From contig JACCVC010000061.1 of assembly GCA_013698305.1 (NCBI GenBank), forward strand, positions 1 to 29,192: 29,192 nucleotides of DNA, in the 5' to 3' direction. The translations under genes were made by a program, and so were the position numbers. Positions 1-8,129 of the stretch are shown here, one piece after another. Origin of the DNA: Chloroflexia bacterium. GTDB taxonomy: Bacteria > Chloroflexota > Chloroflexia > Thermomicrobiales > UBA6265. Numbering within the stretch: position 1 is the first letter of the stretch; each line of letters opens with the position of its first letter. The notes beneath the pieces were generated by a model. That model had not been told where the DNA came from. It was given only the letters and a program-made list of their open reading frames with translations, and did not search any database.

Positions 1-23
1 CGCGGCAGCTCGGCGATCTGACG

Positions 24-1283
24 ATGGAAAACCAGGCGCTCGAGATGTTGTCGACCGCCGAGCGTCAGCTCGGCAGAAAGGAAAATGCCGTGACTCGTGA
101 TGCTGACCGGGTTCGTATCGGCGCGCAGACCAATGCTCCATCGGCGGTACGTGATGCGATTGAGTACGGCACCCAGTTGCTGGAGTTGCATCGGGCGGAC
201 GAGGCTCGCGCGGTGTTCTTCGAGGCAATCGCCATGGCCGAGGAGCGGCAAGATGGCGACGGGTTGCAGCGCGCGCATGGCGGTGCGGGGGTTGCGCTGA
301 CGCAGTTGGATCAGCCGGCGGAAGCCCTGGATCACCTGGCCGATGCACTCGAGCTTGCGCGAGAGCAGGGAGAAACCCGGCACGAGGCGCAATGGCTGGC
401 AGCTATCGGCGAGGCGCTCTGGCGCTACAACCAGCCTCGGGAGGCGATCAGGGCACTTCGGGAGGGCATCACCGCGGCGAGGTCGATCGAGGACACCTCG
501 ATCGAGGCCGGAATTCTTCTTCTGCTGGGCGAGATCTTCGCAGGCGAGCGCGAATATGCCGAGGCGCGGGCGGCTTTCGAGACAGCGCTCGACCGGTTCG
601 AACGGCTCGGAGAGACCGATAACCAGATCGCCGCCCTGTCGTCGCTGGGAGCGATGGCGGTCGAAGCGCGACGAACCCAGAACGCGATGACCTATTACCA
701 GCAGGCGCTCGATGTCGCCGAGAAGTCCGGCGACCGGGAGGCAGCCGTCCGGCTCTATAGTCGGATGGCCAAGGTCGCGCAACGGGTCGGTGAAATGGAC
801 GCGGCGGTCGACGCACTGGATCAGGCGGTTGCCCTGGCCGATGAGCTGGACGATCCGACTCTGCTCAACGCGATGTTCCAGCGCCTTGCCGTCATGATGG
901 ATACCGCCAATCACCCGGAGACGCTGGACACCTACGAGCAGGCGCTGAATCTCAGCCGGGAGGTGGACGACGTCTACGGCGAGACGATGATGCTGGTCAA
1001 TATCGGCGCGAGGCTCCACAACGAGGGTGGCGACGAGGAGGCGGTCGAAGTGCTCGAACACGCCCTGGAGCTGGCGGATCAGCTCGGGGCCAGCGGCTCG
1101 CACCTCCGGTCGAGGGGCGAGGCGGTGCTGGCGGAGATCGAGCGAGAGACCGGTGCGCCGGTTAGCCGCGTTGCCAGGCAGCCCGAGCGTCCAGAGCGGC
1201 CACGGACGCAGAACCGTCAGCCTGGAATGCCGGTACGCTCCAATGATGGAGCGTACACGAACGCGACCGCCTCACCGCGATAG
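24..1283 (+). CDS. TPR (tetratricopeptide) repeat protein, possibly 5'-truncated by the window edge
   Basis: The product is a soluble, nearly all-helical protein built from tandem ~36-40 residue helix-turn-helix units, with recurrent A..AL..AL.LA-type spacing (for example around residues 95-125, 130-165, 175-205, 215-245 and 255-290). This is typical of TPR scaffolds that mediate protein-protein contacts; no enzymatic domain is visible. There is no signal peptide. The last ~45 residues are Arg/Pro-rich and look disordered. The start is uncertain. The frame is open to the left edge, and third-position G/C bias continues upstream of the ATG at 24, so the gene may begin outside the window. A GTG at 90, preceded 7 nt upstream by AAAGGA, is the best internal start. 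A weak hairpin terminator follows the stop, so it is probably not co-transcribed with the next gene. The partner and pathway cannot be read from the sequence. Confidence 0.8.
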   Translation: MENQALEMLSTAERQLGRKENAVTRDADRVRIGAQTNAPSAVRDAIEYGTQLLELHRADEARAVFFEAIAMAEERQDGDGLQRAHGGAGVALTQLDQPAEALDHLADALELAREQGETRHEAQWLAAIGEALWRYNQPREAIRALREGITAARSIEDTSIEAGILLLLGEIFAGEREYAEARAAFETALDRFERLGETDNQIAALSSLGAMAVEARRTQNAMTYYQQALDVAEKSGDREAAVRLYSRMAKVAQRVGEMDAAVDALDQAVALADELDDPTLLNAMFQRLAVMMDTANHPETLDTYEQALNLSREVDDVYGETMMLVNIGARLHNEGGDEEAVEVLEHALELADQLGASGSHLRSRGEAVLAEIERETGAPVSRVARQPERPERPRTQNRQPGMPVRSNDGAYTNATASPR

Positions 1284-1312
1284 CCATTGCCATGCGAACA
1301 CCAGAAGTCGCG

Positions 1313-1347
1313 AGCGTGCCCAACCGGCTTCGGTTTGGGCGCGTTTG
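1313..1347 (+). terminator. Candidate terminator after the TPR gene
   Basis: An imperfect hairpin has a left arm at about 1314-1326 (GCGTGCCCAACCG), a GCTT loop and a right arm at 1331-1343 (CGGTTTGGGCGCG), with one bulged base and one G-T pair. It is followed by TTT. It begins about 30 nt after the TAG stop. The T-tract is short, so this is only a moderate call. Confidence 0.45.
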
Positions 1348-1463
1348 CCATTGCGCGCTCGGCAACTCTCGGCTGTGCCGGTTTACACTGATATGTACGA
1401 ACACGACTACCGGCAGGTGATCGTGATGCCGCTATGCCTTTGGCTCGTGCTGATCTCACAATG

Positions 1464-1488
1464 GGCAGACACAGGGTCTGCCTCTACG
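1464..1488 (-). repeat. Palindromic repeat unit (single copy), upstream of the PP2C-like gene
   Basis: Arms GGCAGAC (1464-1470) and GTCTGCC (1476-1482) flank the 5-nt loop ACAGG, and CTACG follows at 1484-1488. Read on the minus strand this is CGTAG-N-arm-CCTGT-arm. The same layout recurs at 4707, 8130, 8180, 21089, 21235, 21273 and 23218. Here it sits about 30 nt before the start of the next gene. Confidence 0.8.
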
Positions 1489-1516
1489 ATATTGGCATGC
1501 CGTCCGGAACACGACC

Positions 1517-3856
1517 ATGACTCTTGCCCCGCCCCTCGCCGTTGGTTTTTCGGTCGCAGGCGGCACGCCAATCGATATGAGCGACTGGATCGAGGTCGCG
1601 TTGGACGAATTCGTGGAGCAACGCTCGCGCGGAATCATCGTTGCCACCGAACCGGTGGAGTCCGACGGCAGATCGTTCGAGCTGGCGCGGATGATCAAGT
1701 CGCTCATCCTTTCCGAGTTGGCGGCAATGCACGACTTGCCTCCCGATGAGGCGATTGGCAGGTCCTTCGCCGCCGCCAACGGCATGCTGTACGACGAAGG
1801 GCATCCGGGATCGTCCGGCGGCTTCGACCGCAAGGTGCTGGTCGGGGCGACGGTCGTGCTGATCGACGGGCATCGTTGCACGATCGGGCATGTCCCGCCC
1901 GGTCAGGTCATGCTGATCGAGGACGGGCTCGCATACGCGGTGCCCGACCTGCTCTCGTGGCTACCGGACTATTCGGGCGACAACGGCACGGTCCCGGAAC
2001 CACTGGGGTATACCTCCTGGACCGCGCCGATTCTCGCCGAGACAGAGCTTTCCGACGGCGATGCGGTGATGATCTGCACGTTGACCCTTGCCCAGGCGTG
2101 GGCTGGGGAACTGGCGGAGACCGGATTGCGGGTCGCTGACCTGGCGGGGTATCACGGTCGATCTCCCGACCACGCACTGGACGTGTTTCGGGGGTTGCTG
2201 ATCTCGCAGGGAATCGAGGACGGCTCGGCGCTGGTGCTTGCGTTCCCCCCCCGCCCAGGGTCCTTTGGCGTTGTCACGCTGGGCGATGTCGGCTGGAAAC
2301 TGCGGGAACGGCGCAAACGGGCGTGGGCGCAGGTGCGGCGACTGATGCCATCAAGGATCAGACCGCTTATTTCGGCTGGTCCTCGTGCCGCTCCGCGGGC
2401 CATGACGCTCGAGGAGTTTGACGACGATAGCGAGGCGTCGTCCGAGCAGTCGCCCGCCGAGCAGCAGGAACGCCGGTCGAGGTGGAAAGGGAGCGGGTCC
2501 AGGTTCCGACGCGAGCGGGATATGACAGAAACGTGGAACCCCCCGAATCAAACACGGGAATATGGCATGGCACGCACCCATGGCGTGCAGCTGCACCGGG
2601 GTGTGTCGTCAGACCGGGTAGATTCGAGATTGCGCAATGAGCTGCCGAGACTTCCGTTCGGCGGGGCTGTTGTTGGCGTTGCGTTCCTACTGGTGGTTGC
2701 GTTGATCAGCTTTGGTGTCTGGAGCCTGTTGCCCCGGTTCGAAGATCCTGCGATTGACGTCACCGCAACGTTGAGCCAGGTGGATGAATACATTGTGGCG
2801 GCGGAGGACACGTCTGATCCTGAAGGAATCCGCCAGTTGCTCGATCTTGCGCAGGATACCCTGGATGCCGCTCAAGAAGATGGAGCGCTGGAAGACAGCG
2901 TTGCGCCGCGGCAGGCGGCGATCACGAGCGCGCGGGATGGTCTGGACAACGTCATCCGGCTGGTCGGGCTCACGCGGGTAGGCAGCCTGCCGGAAGAGTT
3001 GCAGGGGGCGGATACGCGCGCCAAGTTTGCGCAAGGTGGCCTGTTTCTGGTGAATGGCAGCCTGTTCCAACTCCGGCCCGAGGAGCGTGAGATCGTGCGG
3101 GTGCTGAGTGAGGACGAAGCCGTCGGCGATGCCGAGGTCGGCAATCTGTTTGGCATGGCGCTCGACGTGACCGGGTTCTATGTCACCGACGGCATACACG
3201 TCTTTAAGCTGCAGCCGGAAGGGTCATGGAACGCGATCCGTCTGGCTGATATCAACGACCTGGGCGCGTGGAGCCCTGGGTCGGTCGGCGCGTTTGGCGG
3301 CAGCCTGTACATTCTGGAGCAGGAGTTTCGCAACATCTACCGCTTCGATACCGAAACTGAGGACGGCGTTGCCCAACCCAACGACTGGGTGCTGGCGCCG
3401 GTTCGGCCTGACCTGGTCAACGCGATCGACATGACGATTGACGGCAACATCTACGTGCTTCTTGAGGACGGCGAGGTGCTGACCTATCTGCAAGGCGATC
3501 TCGAAGACCGTCAGGACGCGCCATTCACCGAATCCGGGGAACCACAGTCGATCCTGGTCGGTGCCGGGACGCAACTGCTCTACGTCGCCATGCGGGATGG
3601 CGAGGACGGATGGATCGTGGTGTTCGACCCTGGATCGGAAAATGCCTGGCAATTGCGATTGCCTGGCGGTTTTTCAACTGAAGAATCCGGGGTGTCGGCG
3701 CCATTTGCGGGGTTGCAGGATGTCGCCATCGACGAAGCCAGCGGCACGGTCTACCTCGTGAACGAGGATGCGGTGTGGACGGCGCAGTACAGCCTGCCGG
3801 CCGAGGCGCAGGCCACCGGGACCCCGACTCCGGAACCGGGAGTCGATGGCGGTTGA
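1517..3856 (+). CDS. Membrane protein with degenerate PP2C-like cytoplasmic domain and extracytoplasmic propeller-like domain
   Basis: The 779-residue protein has three parts. Residues ~20-270 follow the layout of a PPM/PP2C phosphatase. The segment GATVVLIDGHRCTIGHV...LIEDG matches the usual GSTAV..ANVGDSRAYL.RDG strands, and SDGDAVMICTLTLAQAW matches the GD.LLL.SDGL strand. However, the metal-binding GD (here PP) and the Asp of SDG (here TLT) are missing, so catalysis is unlikely. A charged linker (~285-380) leads to one membrane helix at ~383-405 (GAVVGVAFLLVVALISFGVW). The C-terminal ~370 residues are outside the membrane. They start with a short helical stretch and continue with repeated strands such as GNIYVLLEDGEVLTYL and GTVYLVNEDAVWTA, resembling an NHL/beta-propeller, and end in a Thr/Pro-rich tail. 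No clear ribosome site precedes ATG 1517; ATG 1577 is an alternative start. A role as a sensor or scaffold is inference. Confidence 0.75.
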   Translation: MTLAPPLAVGFSVAGGTPIDMSDWIEVALDEFVEQRSRGIIVATEPVESDGRSFELARMIKSLILSELAAMHDLPPDEAIGRSFAAANGMLYDEGHPGSSGGFDRKVLVGATVVLIDGHRCTIGHVPPGQVMLIEDGLAYAVPDLLSWLPDYSGDNGTVPEPLGYTSWTAPILAETELSDGDAVMICTLTLAQAWAGELAETGLRVADLAGYHGRSPDHALDVFRGLLISQGIEDGSALVLAFPPRPGSFGVVTLGDVGWKLRERRKRAWAQVRRLMPSRIRPLISAGPRAAPRAMTLEEFDDDSEASSEQSPAEQQERRSRWKGSGSRFRRERDMTETWNPPNQTREYGMARTHGVQLHRGVSSDRVDSRLRNELPRLPFGGAVVGVAFLLVVALISFGVWSLLPRFEDPAIDVTATLSQVDEYIVAAEDTSDPEGIRQLLDLAQDTLDAAQEDGALEDSVAPRQAAITSARDGLDNVIRLVGLTRVGSLPEELQGADTRAKFAQGGLFLVNGSLFQLRPEEREIVRVLSEDEAVGDAEVGNLFGMALDVTGFYVTDGIHVFKLQPEGSWNAIRLADINDLGAWSPGSVGAFGGSLYILEQEFRNIYRFDTETEDGVAQPNDWVLAPVRPDLVNAIDMTIDGNIYVLLEDGEVLTYLQGDLEDRQDAPFTESGEPQSILVGAGTQLLYVAMRDGEDGWIVVFDPGSENAWQLRLPGGFSTEESGVSAPFAGLQDVAIDEASGTVYLVNEDAVWTAQYSLPAEAQATGTPTPEPGVDGG

Positions 3857-3861
3857 TCGGG

Positions 3862-3913
3862 ACGCACGGAAACGCCCCGCCAGGAATGATGCTGGCGGGG
3901 CGTTTCCGTGCGT
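3862..3913. terminator. Bidirectional hairpin terminator between convergent genes
   Basis: A perfect 22-bp stem (3862-3883 pairs with 3892-3913; outer bases ACGCACGG, inner bases CCCCGCCAG) encloses an 8-nt loop GAATGATG. It lies 5 nt after the stop of the PP2C-like gene and 21 nt beyond the stop of the convergent ferredoxin gene. It has no long T-tract, but the stem is very stable in both directions. Confidence 0.8.
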
Positions 3914-3934
3914 AATCATGCTTCAGGCCCTTTG

Positions 3935-4174
3935 TTACTCGAAGTACTTTGCGTTGAGCGCGGTGAAGCTGGCGTATTGCTCTGGAAGATCGTCCTCGAA
4001 ATAGATCGCTTCCTCCGGGCAGACTTCAGCGCAGACTCCGCAGTCGATGCACTCTACGGGATTGATGAAATATTGCTCTTCGCTGTCTTCTGAATGGATG
4101 CAATCGACCGGGCAGACCTCGACGCATGATGCGTCCTTGACCCCAATACAGGGTTGTGCGATGACATACGTCAT
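3935..4174 (-). CDS. 7Fe ferredoxin ([3Fe-4S][4Fe-4S])
   Basis: This is a 79-residue low-potential electron carrier of the cytoplasm. The cysteine pattern is that of seven-iron ferredoxins. C9-x7-C17 and C52 would hold the 3Fe cluster; C21 with C42-x2-C45-x2-C48 would hold the 4Fe cluster; C25 is the extra cysteine. Both cluster loops have the usual C-P step (CP at 21-22 and 52-53). Length and spacing match Azotobacter FdI-type or mycobacterial FdxA-type proteins, without a long C-terminal extension. ATG 4174 is supported by AAGGAG 7 nt upstream, and a good promoter lies about 110 nt upstream. It is monocistronic, ending in the shared hairpin at 3862-3913. The redox partner is not evident; none of the neighbouring enzymes is an obvious client. 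Confidence 0.95.
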   Translation of the reverse strand: MTYVIAQPCIGVKDASCVEVCPVDCIHSEDSEEQYFINPVECIDCGVCAEVCPEEAIYFEDDLPEQYASFTALNAKYFE

Positions 4175-4283
4175 GGCTCAGCTCCTTCCCCTTGATGCGA
4201 GGAACTACGTTGGGAATGGGATACGTCTGGGCCCGCTGCAATCCGCTCGAACGCTCGTCAACGACGAACTTGCAGGCGATGGG

Positions 4284-4311
4284 AGTATAGCAAAGGGACT
4301 CCGCATCGCAA
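4284..4311 (-). promoter_or_regulatory. Sigma-70-type promoter for the ferredoxin gene
   Basis: On the minus strand, TTGCGA (4311-4306) and TATACT (4289-4284) are separated by 16 nt. Both hexamers are close to the vegetative consensus. The site lies about 110 nt upstream of the ferredoxin ATG, leaving a leader of about 100 nt. Confidence 0.55.
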
Positions 4312-4430
4312 CGCGCCTTTTCGGGCATGGGTGTCAAGCACGTTTGCGCCTGATTCATGCGTTGCGCACATGCCAGGCGGTGGAGTGTTGGCAGCGTTGC
4401 GACCGGTAGACGGCATAGAAGGGGATTCAA

Positions 4431-4694
4431 ATGAGCGACGGGCGAATCGACCAGGTTCTCGGGATGAGCGAGACGCAACTGTACACGTACCTGGAGGAGT
4501 TGCTCCGGGAAGAGGCGGCGGAGGCGAGCGCCGAGTCCGGAGAGACAATTGAGGAGGAGTTGGAGTCGGCGGGATTCGCCGCGGTCGGGGCCGCCGCGAC
4601 CTATGCGATCAAGCTGATCGAGGCCAACAACGCCTTTATCACCCGGCAGTTGCTCGACGCCGGGGTGTTAAACCATGAAGAAGAGTCAACGTAG
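4431..4694 (+). CDS. Small acidic protein of unknown function
   Basis: The 87-residue protein is not recognised. The N-terminal half is strongly acidic and helical (ETQLYTYLEELLREEAAEAS, then GETIEEEL). A central Ala/Gly-rich helix (AGFAAVGAAATYAIKLIEAN) is amphipathic or weakly hydrophobic, and the tail ends HEEEST. There are no cysteines, signal peptide or known motif. ATG 4431 is preceded by AGAAGGGG at a suitable distance, and codon bias is like that of the neighbours, so it is probably a real gene. It stands alone: upstream is the divergent ferredoxin, and downstream is a paired palindromic repeat and a convergent gene. Confidence 0.7.
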   Translation: MSDGRIDQVLGMSETQLYTYLEELLREEAAEASAESGETIEEELESAGFAAVGAAATYAIKLIEANNAFITRQLLDAGVLNHEEEST

Positions 4695-4706
4695 GGCGAC
4701 GGCGTT

Positions 4707-4786
4707 CGTAGCGGCAGACCCTGTGTCTGCCATTGGTCATGCATGGCAAGACGGGCCGATACCGGAGTTCAGGATCGGCCACTACG
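4707..4786. repeat. Paired palindromic repeat (REPIN-like), 80 bp
   Basis: The left unit is CGTAG (4707-4711), arm GGCAGAC (4713-4719), loop CCTGT, arm GTCTGCC (4725-4731). The right unit is inverted: arms GGCCGAT (4754-4760) and ATCGGCC (4774-4780) around a longer 13-nt loop, ending in CTACG (4782-4786). The ends are therefore inverted repeats of each other. It fills the gap between two convergent genes, where it may also act as a terminator. Confidence 0.8.
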
Positions 4787-4801
4787 TGTTGAAGCGTGAA
4801 T

Positions 4802-6472
4802 CTATCGAAAATTTAGCGACCGCCATGGGTCCGGCATCTGCTCGACCGGCACCTCGATCAGCGTCGGCTCGTCGGCCTTGATCGAGTCCCTCAACGCTAT
4901 CTGCAACGCCTCCGGTGAGATGGCTCGCCGTCCGGTCACGCCGAATGCTTCGGCCAGCTTGACGTAGTCGGGGTTGTCGAGGTCGCTGGCGATGGTGCGA
5001 CCGTCGAATGAGACCTGCTGGATGCGGCGGACGTTGCCAAAGGCGCTGTCGTTGAAGACGATCGTGATCGTGCCGATCTGGTGTTTCGCCATCGTGGCCA
5101 GTTCATTGAGCGCGAAGCCGAAGCCGCCGTCGCCGTTTACTGACACCACTACCTTGCCCGGGTTGCCGACCTTGACCCCGAGCGATGTCGGGAAGCCCCA
5201 GCCGAGCGTCCCCTGGTATCCGGGCGTGAGATAGGTGCGAGGCTGGTAGACCGGAAAGCCCAGATTGCTCCAATAGCCGATCTGCGTCATCTCGCCGACG
5301 AAGATCCCGTCCTCCGGCAACTCGTCGCGGATGGCGCGAGCAAACGACGCCTGCGGCTGGATCGAATCCAGCTTCGCCCGCGCCGACTGCTTGATACCGA
5401 TGAGCTCGTCCTCACGCGATTCGCGTGACCGGTTGTGGGCTCCGCTGCGGTCGATGAGCTCCAGCAGCCCTGCCTTTGCGTCGGCGACGATGCCGACAGT
5501 GACATCGTAGTTGCGGCCAACTTCCTCCGGGTCAATGTCCATGTGGATGACAGTACGACCTGGCTTCAGCCCCCAAGGATAGGTGGCTGGCTCGATCATG
5601 CGAGTGCCGACGCAGAGGATGACGTCGGCGTTGTCGATCAGCGCCATCGCCCCGACCGAGTTCTGCGCGAGGTAGTGGCGATCCGACAACGCGCCCTTGC
5701 CGTTGGACGACATCGCGACCGGCGCCTGGAGCATCTCCGCCAACGCTTGCAACTCTCCCCATGCCTCCGAGCCGAGGATGCCACCACCCGAGAAGATCAT
5801 CGGTCGTTCGGCCTGGCCGAGCAATTTCGCCGCCTGTTCCACCTTGTCGGGATCCCCAGATGGCCGTTCCCGTTCCGGGACAGGCGCCATCAACTCAACC
5901 TCAGAGGTGGCAAAGAGCGTGTCCGGCGGAATCTCGATCTCGACGGGCCGGACGCGACCGACCCAGAGCTCGCGCACGGCGCGGTCGACAAGGCCGGGAA
6001 TCTCGTCCGGCTTCGTGGCGCGCTCGGCGTGCTTGGCGACCGACCGTACCATCTCCAGCTGGTTCGGAATCTCGTGCAGCATGCCGCGCCCGACGCCGAT
6101 CAGGTCGGACTGGATCTGGCCAGTGATGCATAGCACCGGGCTGTTGCAGGCGTAGGCGGTGGAGAGGGCGGCGGTGGCGTTGAGGAGGCCGGGTCCCGGC
6201 ACGACAAGGCAGGTTCCGATCCGGCCGGTGGTGCGGGCGTATCCATCGGCCATGTAGGCGGTGGTCTGCTCGTGGCGAGGGTGAATGACCCGGATGTCAC
6301 CGCTCGCCTGAGCGTCATAAAGGGCGTCAAAGGCGCCGTCCAGTTGGACGCCTGGAAGTCCGAAAATGGTGTCGATGTTCTGCCGCATGAGCGATGCGAC
6401 CAGCGCCTGACCGCCGGTCATCGGGCGAACCTCGACGGGCGTTTCTCGTGAACGATCCTGTACCTCTACCAC
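4802..6472 (-). CDS. Thiamine-diphosphate-dependent enzyme (acetolactate synthase / 2-oxoacid decarboxylase superfamily)
   Basis: The ~556-residue protein has the three-domain layout of the ALS/benzoylformate-decarboxylase superfamily. The N-terminal PYR domain carries the conserved Glu in PRHEQTTAYMADGYARTTG, followed by PGPGLLNA. The central domain has GGGILGSEAW. The C-terminal PP domain has the ThDP/Mg motif GDGGFGFALNELATMAKHQ...NDSAFG. It therefore acts on a 2-oxoacid or acyl-CoA-like donor through a ThDP carbanion. It is unlikely to be the biosynthetic IlvB: no ilvN or ilvC is next to it and the PGPG signature is atypical. Substrate is unknown. The frame opens at TTG 6490, but AGGAGA at 6487-6482 lies 9 nt before GTG 6472, which I prefer. 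A membrane transferase gene lies 116 bp upstream on the same strand. Confidence 0.9.
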   Translation of the reverse strand: MVEVQDRSRETPVEVRPMTGGQALVASLMRQNIDTIFGLPGVQLDGAFDALYDAQASGDIRVIHPRHEQTTAYMADGYARTTGRIGTCLVVPGPGLLNATAALSTAYACNSPVLCITGQIQSDLIGVGRGMLHEIPNQLEMVRSVAKHAERATKPDEIPGLVDRAVRELWVGRVRPVEIEIPPDTLFATSEVELMAPVPERERPSGDPDKVEQAAKLLGQAERPMIFSGGGILGSEAWGELQALAEMLQAPVAMSSNGKGALSDRHYLAQNSVGAMALIDNADVILCVGTRMIEPATYPWGLKPGRTVIHMDIDPEEVGRNYDVTVGIVADAKAGLLELIDRSGAHNRSRESREDELIGIKQSARAKLDSIQPQASFARAIRDELPEDGIFVGEMTQIGYWSNLGFPVYQPRTYLTPGYQGTLGWGFPTSLGVKVGNPGKVVVSVNGDGGFGFALNELATMAKHQIGTITIVFNDSAFGNVRRIQQVSFDGRTIASDLDNPDYVKLAEAFGVTGRRAISPEALQIALRDSIKADEPTLIEVPVEQMPDPWRSLNFR

Positions 6473-6588
6473 GTCCGCTGATCTCCTCAAGGCAGCCCGC
6501 AGCCATCGCCATGTCTGGTCGATGAATGTCAGGGCACGAGTCCAATGTCCACGGCATTGTACCCGGTCCTGAACCGATGGGAACGCCG

Positions 6589-7935
6589 TCAGGACACCCA
6601 GTACCAGTTCGCGAACTGCATTGTCAGGATAGCCATGCCGACCGCGGAAAGCGTCGCCAGCGTGACGCCCGCCTTGCGGTTGGTGACGAGCAGGGCGAAC
6701 ACCACGAACAGCGGGAACATCGGCAGCACGAACCGGGGCATGCTCATCAGCGGATGAACTGAACTGGGGCTGAAGAGCGGCACGATTAGGGGCGGCAGAA
6801 CGAGCGCGAAGTAGTAGAGAGGGATGCGGCGAATGCCCAGCAGCACCAGGACAAACGCGCCGATAGTAACCACCAGCTCAAGCCAGTCGCCACGGGCGAA
6901 GGCGTCCCGAAAACCGGCGGAGGTGATGGTCGACCATGTTGGAGAGCCTGCAAGCTCCTCAACCCAGCTCCAATCGACGCCGCGTGCCTGATCCGTGCCG
7001 ACGTTCGGGATGATGGCTTCGCAGCCCACGGTGGCGCACTGGAATGTTTCCCAGGGCGTGGCGCGGAAGCGGTTCCATTGCCACTGAACGTTGATCCAGT
7101 CGAAGAATTGGAGGCCAGCGGTGGTGAGATGCCAGCCGAAGAGCAGCGGTCCCAGCGCGGGTAGCGCCGCCGGGAAGATCGAGGGGAACCAGCGCCGGAT
7201 GTCGGCGCCGTATTGTTGCAGGAAGAGAATGCCCATAGGCGCCAGCAGCATCACCCCGGCGGATCGGGTCAGCGCCGCCAGGAGGCCGATGATGCCTGCA
7301 GCCCACCAGTTGCCGCGCCGCGCCGCTAGCAGGCAGCCAACTGTAAGGAGCAGGAAGAGAGATTCGGTGTAAACGGCGGTGAAGAAAAAGGCGGTGGGGA
7401 ACAGGGCGATCGCCCAGAGCGTGCGGCGGGAGACGTCAACCGTCAGGTCCATCGACACGAGCTGGTAGAGCAGGACGAGCGCGAACGCAAAGGCGACGTT
7501 CGAGATGATATATCCGATGCTCTCCGGAGAAATCGAGGTAATGCCGCTGAAGAACTCCATCATCCAGGGATAGAGCGGCCAGAAGGCAGCCTTGGCGGGA
7601 AAGGCGATGCCGGTAGAGTCATAGCCGGTTGTTGCCACTAGCCGGTACCAGGTCCCATCCCAATGGCGCATCGGCTCGACGAGATAATGCGCCAGTCCAG
7701 TCATGGGACCGAGCGGCATGCTGTATGCCCAGCTTGCTCCAGTTTCAAACGGTGGGTCGAGTGGCGGTCGCGTGGAGCCGAAGACGAAGGTGATGGTCCC
7801 CGGAACCTGCGCGATGATCCAATGCACCGCGAACACCAGGAGCGGGAAGCCCCAGCGATCGGAAGGCGCCTGAAGCTTCCGGCGCCTTCCCGTCCTCGGG
7901 CGTTGGGTTGGCGGCGATTCGGTTTCGGTCGACAT
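6589..7935 (-). CDS. PIG-V-type membrane mannosyltransferase-like protein
   Basis: The 448-residue integral membrane protein resembles the bacterial PIG-V/Gpi18 and GT-C glycosyltransferase families. After a basic N-terminus comes a first membrane helix (~30-50), a luminal loop with HWDGTWYRLVATTGYD and AFWPLYPWMM (residues ~88-125), then helices including ALFPTAFFFTAVYTESLFLL and GIIGLLAALTRSAGVMLLAP. The WDG..Y...GY, PLYP and TRS blocks are the family's hallmark. Donors in this family are polyprenyl-phosphate sugars; the acceptor here is unknown. ATG 7935 is preceded by GAGGGG 5 nt upstream. The ThDP enzyme lies downstream on the same strand without an obvious functional link. Confidence 0.85.
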   Translation of the reverse strand: MSTETESPPTQRPRTGRRRKLQAPSDRWGFPLLVFAVHWIIAQVPGTITFVFGSTRPPLDPPFETGASWAYSMPLGPMTGLAHYLVEPMRHWDGTWYRLVATTGYDSTGIAFPAKAAFWPLYPWMMEFFSGITSISPESIGYIISNVAFAFALVLLYQLVSMDLTVDVSRRTLWAIALFPTAFFFTAVYTESLFLLLTVGCLLAARRGNWWAAGIIGLLAALTRSAGVMLLAPMGILFLQQYGADIRRWFPSIFPAALPALGPLLFGWHLTTAGLQFFDWINVQWQWNRFRATPWETFQCATVGCEAIIPNVGTDQARGVDWSWVEELAGSPTWSTITSAGFRDAFARGDWLELVVTIGAFVLVLLGIRRIPLYYFALVLPPLIVPLFSPSSVHPLMSMPRFVLPMFPLFVVFALLVTNRKAGVTLATLSAVGMAILTMQFANWYWVS

Positions 7936-8129
7936 GAACCCCTCGCATGGGCGGGACGGGATAGTTCCCGATGAATGTTGTTGCCGCCATCATCGTACGG
8001 AGGCGAGCTGCCGGATGGCTGACGCGTACACGGCAGCAATGATGCCATACGTTGCCGGCGCTTCAGAAGGCCGTGGAGGTGTGACGCGCCGACACGCAGC
8101 GAGCCAACATCGGAGTCAAAACGCGGATG
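7936..8129. other. Intergenic region between divergent genes
   Basis: About 400 bp separate the transferase and PRC-barrel starts. The left part (7936-8129) shows no open frame with coding bias, no RNA gene and no convincing promoter hexamers, although promoters for both flanking genes should lie in the gap. The right part holds the paired repeat at 8130-8202. Confidence 0.5.

Noticed and set aside
1381..1410. Promoter with TTTACA upstream of the PP2C-like gene
   Set aside because: A -35-like TTTACA is present, but no acceptable -10 hexamer lies at 16-18 nt.
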